NCBI GenBank assembly: GCA_964458265.1
Contig: CAYWIF010000001.1
Location: 62,001-126,000, forward strand
From: JAGVSR01 sp964458265
GTDB lineage: Bacteria; Pseudomonadota; Alphaproteobacteria; Rhizobiales; Hyphomicrobiaceae
Direction of reading: 5' to 3'
Length of the DNA: 64,000 nucleotides
Shown: positions 59,893 to 64,000 of the stretch, piece by piece
How the letters are laid out: each line of letters opens with the position of its first letter
Position numbering within the stretch: the first letter of the stretch is position 1
Made by a program: the position numbers and the translations under genes
The notes under the pieces: generated by a model
Database searches by the model: none
The model's input: the letters and a program-made list of their open reading frames with translations, nothing else
Told to the model about the DNA's origin: nothing

Positions 59893-62684
59893 GGGTGCGC
59901 CACCGTTCTGGATTCGCCCGGCGGGGCTCCCACAAGTTCGGCCGTCAGGCGTTCGGAAATCGCTTTCTTGCGTGCCTCGCCGTCGATCTTCTTGCCGGTG
60001 AGATCGGTGACGTAGAACACGTCGACGGCTTTTTCGCCGAAGGTGGTGATGTGGGCGGACGCGATGTCGAGCGAGAGATCGGAGATGGCGCTGGTCAGGT
60101 CGTAGAGCAGTCCGGTGCGGTCACGGCCTGCGACTTCGATAACCGTGAACCGATCCGAAAGCTGGTTATTGATGATGACCTCGGGCGAGACAGTAAAAGC
60201 TTCGAGACGGTTGGCGCCGGGCGCGCGCTTTTCGAGCAGCGCTTTCAAGCGGCCTTCGCCGCGCAACAACCGGTCGATTGTCGTTTCGATGCGCTTCGCG
60301 CGGCGCATTTCGTCCTCGTCGTGCGCAAATTCGCGGGCGAGAAGGAACGTATCGAGGGCGAAGCCGTCGCGGGTGGTGGTGATGTGCGCGCCCAAAATGT
60401 TGGCGCCGTTGGCGGCGCAAGCGCCGGCGAAGAGAGCGAGCAAGCGCGGGTGATTTGGCGCGAATACCGTCAGCTCGGTGACGGCGGTGAATTCATCAGT
60501 GACGGCATCCGTGATGAGTTTACGGCCTTCGGCTTCGGCGCGGCGGACGAGCCGGGCGTGGGCCGCCTGCTTGGACGTTTCGGTGCGCAGCCAGTAGTCT
60601 GGGTAGTGCCGGTCGATGAAACGATCGACCTCGGCACGCGGCCAGTCGGCAAGTGCGGCGGCCAACTGTTCCTTGGCATCCTCAATACGGTGGCGGCGCT
60701 CGACCTGCGTGTGGCCGCCGGCGACCAATGGCTCGGTCTCGTAATAAAGGGTGCGGATCAGCTGGCCTTTCCAGCCGTTCCAGACGCCGGGGCCGACCGC
60801 GCGAATGTCGGCAACCGTGAGGAGCGTCAGGAGTTTCAGGCGCTCGGGGCTTTGGACGACCTTGGCGAAGTCTTGCGCGGTCTTGGGATCGGATAGGTCG
60901 CGGCTTTGGGCGATATTGCTCATCGTCAAATGTTGCTCGATCAGCCAGACGACAGTTTCGGTTTCCGCCGCCGACAGGCCAAGCCGCGGACACAGCCGGC
61001 GCGCGATCTGCCCGCCCAGGATCGAATGATCCTCAGGACGGCCCTTACCGATGTCGTGCAGGAAGGCGGCAACATACAACGCCCGCCGGCTCTGGATCGA
61101 CTTGATGATCTGGGTCGACAGGGGCAACTCGTCGGCATTGCTGCCGTGCTCGATCCTGGCCAATTCACCGACGGTGCGAAGCAGGTGCTCATCAACCGTG
61201 TAGTGGTGGTACATATTGAACTGCATCATCGCCACCACGTGACCGAAATCAGGCAGAAAGCGGCCGAGAACGCCGGCTTCGTTCATGCGGCGAAGCGAGT
61301 TCTCAGGGTTGGTCTTGGCTGAGACGAGGCTCAGGAAAATGCGGTTGGCCTCGGGGTCGTTGCGCAGGCCGTCGTCGATCAGGCGCAACGATTGGCGGAG
61401 CAGGCGAATTGCGTCCGGGTGGAGATGTGCGTCTGTCAGTTCGGCCTGCGCAAAGAAACGGATCAGGTTGACGGGATCGCGCTTGAAAACGTCCGGATCA
61501 CCGACGTTGAGGCGGTCATTTTCGATGCGGAAATTGGTTTGCTGGCGCACCTGACGGCGCATTTTCCAACCGGCAATCAGGCCCGGCAATCCGGGTGTGG
61601 TCTTGGCCTGCTGCATTTCGAGAGCGGCGCAAAGGATTGCGGTCAGATCGCCGACGCTTTTCGTCACCAGGAAGTAGTGTTTCATGAAACGCTCGACGGG
61701 GCGCTGGCCGGACTTTGTGCGGTAGCCAAGCCGTTCGGCCATGATCGGCTGCAGCTCGAACGTCAGGCGTTCTTCCGCACGGCCGGTCAGGAAGTGCAGA
61801 TGGCAACGCACGCTCCACAAGAAATCCTCCGAGCGGCGGAAGGTCGAGTATTCCTCGGGCGTGAAGATTTTCTCTTCGATGGTCTCGGGCCCGACTTCCT
61901 TGCCGTACAGATATTTCGACAGCCAGTGCAGCGTGTGCAGGTCGCGCAGGCCGCCTTTGCCGTCCTTGACGTTGGGTTCGACTTTGTAGCGGCTTTCGCC
62001 GGCGCGGCGGTGGCGGTCGTCGCGCTCGGCCATCTTGCTGTCGATGAAGACGCGCGCGGTGCCGGCGAAAACTTCGCGGCGCAGTCGGTCGGTCAATTCG
62101 GCGAAGAGCTGGGCGTCGCCGTGGACGAGCCAGATATCGAGCAGCGCCGTGCGGATCGTCATGTCCTGCTGCGCCATCTTCAGGCACTGGTCGACCGTGC
62201 GCGTCGCATGGCCGACTTTGAAGCCCAGGTCCCAGAGAAGATAGAGCATGTACTCGGCGACGCTCTCGCCCCAGGGCGTCTGCTTGTAGGGCAGCAGAAA
62301 CAGGATATCGATGTCGGAGCCGGGCGCGAGCAGGCCGCGGCCGTATCCGCCCGTGGCAACGATGGCCATACGCTCGGCGTCGGACGGGTTCGTCGCGCGA
62401 TAGATGTGGGCGACGGTGTAGTCGAACAACAGCGATATGAGTTCGTCCTGGAACCGGGCGAGGCCGTGGGCGCACTTGCGGCCCTTGCCGTCGGCTTCGA
62501 GCTGCTCGCGGGCCTGCTGCCGGGCCGATTTGACCAAACTCTTGCACCGCTCGAGTACGGCAGTGCGCGCATCGGCTGGCGAACCGGCAGCGTTGAACAT
62601 GCCCGTCAATTCGACCCGCATTTCCTTGGGATCGAAGTATGGCGCGGCGCGGAAGGTCGATGTGTCCATGCGGGGAGCGGTCAT
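59889..62684 (-). CDS. glnD: PII uridylyltransferase/uridylyl-removing enzyme
   Basis: GlnD is the nitrogen sensor that uridylylates PII proteins at low glutamine and removes UMP when glutamine is high. The 931 residues show the nucleotidyltransferase core GGYGRGLLAPGSDIDILFL, the HD domain (FLHDIGKGRPEDHS) and two C-terminal ACT domains (TVFAPNHPRLLALFAGA and VIEVAGRDRTGLLYDLTSA). The length is usual for alphaproteobacteria. It is coupled to murJ by a four-base overlap. Confidence 0.97.
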   Translation of the reverse strand: MTAPRMDTSTFRAAPYFDPKEMRVELTGMFNAAGSPADARTAVLERCKSLVKSARQQAREQLEADGKGRKCAHGLARFQDELISLLFDYTVAHIYRATNPSDAERMAIVATGGYGRGLLAPGSDIDILFLLPYKQTPWGESVAEYMLYLLWDLGFKVGHATRTVDQCLKMAQQDMTIRTALLDIWLVHGDAQLFAELTDRLRREVFAGTARVFIDSKMAERDDRHRRAGESRYKVEPNVKDGKGGLRDLHTLHWLSKYLYGKEVGPETIEEKIFTPEEYSTFRRSEDFLWSVRCHLHFLTGRAEERLTFELQPIMAERLGYRTKSGQRPVERFMKHYFLVTKSVGDLTAILCAALEMQQAKTTPGLPGLIAGWKMRRQVRQQTNFRIENDRLNVGDPDVFKRDPVNLIRFFAQAELTDAHLHPDAIRLLRQSLRLIDDGLRNDPEANRIFLSLVSAKTNPENSLRRMNEAGVLGRFLPDFGHVVAMMQFNMYHHYTVDEHLLRTVGELARIEHGSNADELPLSTQIIKSIQSRRALYVAAFLHDIGKGRPEDHSILGGQIARRLCPRLGLSAAETETVVWLIEQHLTMSNIAQSRDLSDPKTAQDFAKVVQSPERLKLLTLLTVADIRAVGPGVWNGWKGQLIRTLYYETEPLVAGGHTQVERRHRIEDAKEQLAAALADWPRAEVDRFIDRHYPDYWLRTETSKQAAHARLVRRAEAEGRKLITDAVTDEFTAVTELTVFAPNHPRLLALFAGACAANGANILGAHITTTRDGFALDTFLLAREFAHDEDEMRRAKRIETTIDRLLRGEGRLKALLEKRAPGANRLEAFTVSPEVIINNQLSDRFTVIEVAGRDRTGLLYDLTSAISDLSLDIASAHITTFGEKAVDVFYVTDLTGKKIDGEARKKAISERLTAELVGAPPGESRTVAHP

Positions 62685-62843
62685 CCTGTCGGTCGCCCAG
62701 CGGTCCCGGCCACGAGGGCGAAGGTCTTGAGCGGGCGCAACTTAACTGCTTTGCATCGCGAGGGGGAGGCCGAGACATGCGGCGCGTTCCCCATCGTTGC
62801 GCCGCGGTGCCAGAAATCCGGGCCGTAACAGGGGGTGCACCGC

Positions 62844-63341
62844 GTGGAGCCGATCATTCTCCGGCCTGTCTCGGGCGGCGATCTGGACCGTATTCGGAGC
62901 TGGCTGCGCGCGCCGGAGATCGAGGCGTGGTGGGGTCCGGCCTCGGCGACGACGGCAGAGGTGCAGATCGCACTACAGTCTCAAACGGCGCTTTGCCGGA
63001 TGATCGAAGCCGGCGGGGTGGCGGTCGGATACTGCCACGCCATCGACGCTAAGCTCTGGGGTGAGGATTTGCCGGACGACCTGGAACCTGGAACATGGGA
63101 TCTCGACATCTTCATCGGAGAGGCCGCGCACCGGGGGCGGGGGATTGGCCAGAAGGCGCTGGAATTGCTGAAAAACGAGGTGTTTTCCTCGACGCTTGCA
63201 ACGGCGGTTTGCGTGTTCGCCTCGATCCGCAACGAAGCGGCGGTCCGAGCCTATGAGAAGGCCGGGTTCCAATGGCAGCGCATCTGGAACGACAGCGCGG
63301 CGGGGCCGAGCTGGTTCATGGTGGCGCGGCGGCCCGGCTGA
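62844..63341 (+). CDS. GNAT acetyltransferase (AAC(6')-like group)
   Basis: The 165-residue protein has the family start IILRPVSGGDLDRIRSWL, the WWGPASAT segment seen in the AAC(6')/siderophore-type acetyltransferase branch, the acetyl-CoA motif DIFIGEAAHRGRGIGQKALE and VFASIRNEAAVRAYEKAGF. GGGGG lies eight bases before the chosen GTG; another GTG lies three codons upstream. The branch includes aminoglycoside-modifying enzymes, but chromosomal relatives usually have other or unknown substrates. Resistance is not claimed. Confidence 0.82.
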   Translation: MEPIILRPVSGGDLDRIRSWLRAPEIEAWWGPASATTAEVQIALQSQTALCRMIEAGGVAVGYCHAIDAKLWGEDLPDDLEPGTWDLDIFIGEAAHRGRGIGQKALELLKNEVFSSTLATAVCVFASIRNEAAVRAYEKAGFQWQRIWNDSAAGPSWFMVARRPG

Positions 63342-63417
63342 GGCCGGTCTTTACCGGCTTGAAACCGTTCAGCGGCTAGGGTTTTGGCGTCCTTGTATTT
63401 TCAACCGTGAACAGGTC

Positions 63418-64000
63418 ATGGCGGGAGATTTCTCAGCCGATGGGCACCAACAGCGCCGTCAATTCGGACGGCGTGAGGTGTCGCGCTCGGCCATCGCCGT
63501 GCAGCCGGGTGCGGCCCCCGTCCAGTGCACCGTTGAAAATTTGTCCGAGGCCGGCGCGCTGGTGGTTTTTAGCGGCGCCGTGCCGACGCGCAATTTCCGC
63601 CTGACCATCGAAGATGCCGGTTTCGCGATGGTGTGCGAGATCCGGCATCAGAGTGCAGCCGGGGTGGGTGTGCGGTTTCTCAATCCGACCGATGGCGCGC
63701 GTCTCATGGCGCATCTCTTTCCCGGACCGGTGATGGACGGTGTCGCTGGAGGTGCATCGGTCGCTGTGCGGACGCGGCAGGATCCGGTTCCGGCACTCAC
63801 GACCCGCGACTTGCGACAGCGGGTTCTGACATCGCTCGCGGAGCGCAGCGCGGAGTTGCCTTTGGCGCCGCCCGAGGGCGCGCCCAAGCGCCGGTCAATG
63901 AACTTTCTTGCCAGCCTTGCCTCGTTGGGACGGAGCAAACCGGTGGAAGCGCATCAGCGGGTCAGTGCACCTGCTATGCCGCATCCCACAACGGCCGCGA
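63418..64000 (+). CDS. PilZ-domain protein (3' partial)
   Basis: The frame is open from the ATG at 63418 to the window end, giving at least 194 residues. About 12-95 form a PilZ domain: the Arg motif HQQRRQFGRREVSRSAI, second motif CTVENLSEAGALVVF and the closing CEIRHQSAAGVGVRFL. The rest is Pro/Ala-rich with no recognised domain. It probably binds cyclic di-GMP. It follows the GNAT gene by 76 bases. Confidence 0.8.
   Translation, partial: MAGDFSADGHQQRRQFGRREVSRSAIAVQPGAAPVQCTVENLSEAGALVVFSGAVPTRNFRLTIEDAGFAMVCEIRHQSAAGVGVRFLNPTDGARLMAHLFPGPVMDGVAGGASVAVRTRQDPVPALTTRDLRQRVLTSLAERSAELPLAPPEGAPKRRSMNFLASLASLGRSKPVEAHQRVSAPAMPHPTTAA

Noticed and set aside
62844..63341. Aminoglycoside resistance gene
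   Set aside because: The GNAT protein shares the WWGP-type segment with AAC(6') enzymes, but chromosomal members of this branch are diverse and there is no mobile or resistance context.

Overview
The window is a high-GC alphaproteobacterial chromosome segment, most likely from the order Hyphomicrobiales (Rhizobiales). The evidence is a Tad pilus cpaABCDE cluster, an Irr-type Fur regulator beside fabA-fabB-fabI, a SAM-II riboswitch before metZ, the long duplicated dCTP deaminase, and the gene order lnt-HTH-metK-trmB-rimP-nusA-ylxR-infB-rbfA-truB-rpsO-pnp. Genus cannot be told from the sequence. A run of 100 N flanked by two identical 55-base copies shows that this is a draft assembly. No rRNA, CRISPR array, transposase or integrase was seen. 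No gene-free stretch exceeds 300 bases once starts are set by ribosome binding sites.

Layout. 1-4467 (minus): Tad pilus genes, entered mid-cpaE. 4560-5699 (minus): dCTP deaminase. 5782-7180: SAM-II riboswitch, attenuator-like hairpins and metZ. 7237-10322: apaG, argE and a YiiX-type papain-fold protein. 10326-13739: selO, a 2-hydroxyacid dehydrogenase and a secreted SH3 protein. 13797-19088: irr, fabA, fabB, fabI, murI and an L,D-transpeptidase. 19156-21383: a divergent Crp-like regulator with an unusual upstream region, a second SH3 protein and tRNA-Arg(CCT). 21437-24640 (minus): an ECF sigma factor, its RskA-like anti-sigma factor and bufA-bufB-bufC, a bufferin-type metallophore RiPP operon interrupted by the assembly gap. 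24788-29230: DUF486 membrane protein, FeS-BCP-type photolyase, a tiny DUF2256 zinc-finger-like gene, a DUF4202-CbiX fusion and a PilZ protein. 29268-33385 (minus): rfbD, rfbB and two orphan phage-tail genes. 33587-52707 (minus): a long housekeeping block for translation, transcription termination, methionine activation and lipoprotein maturation. 52886-62684 (minus): plsC, rimI, tsaB, a RutE-like nitroreductase, a palindromic repeat array, nfuA, a universal stress protein, trpS, murJ and glnD. 62844-64000: a GNAT acetyltransferase and a PilZ protein cut by the window end.

The most interesting part is the sigma/anti-sigma-controlled bufferin operon, with a strong hairpin between the precursor gene and its modifying enzymes. 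Also notable are the photolyase-DUF2256-DUF4202/CbiX neighbourhood, a probable Irr iron-control element before nfuA (irr itself is in the window), the palindrome cluster before the Crp-like gene, and the orphan tail-fibre pair beside the rhamnose genes. Much of the remainder is ordinary core genome. Functions are inferred from recognised family motifs; no database search was run.
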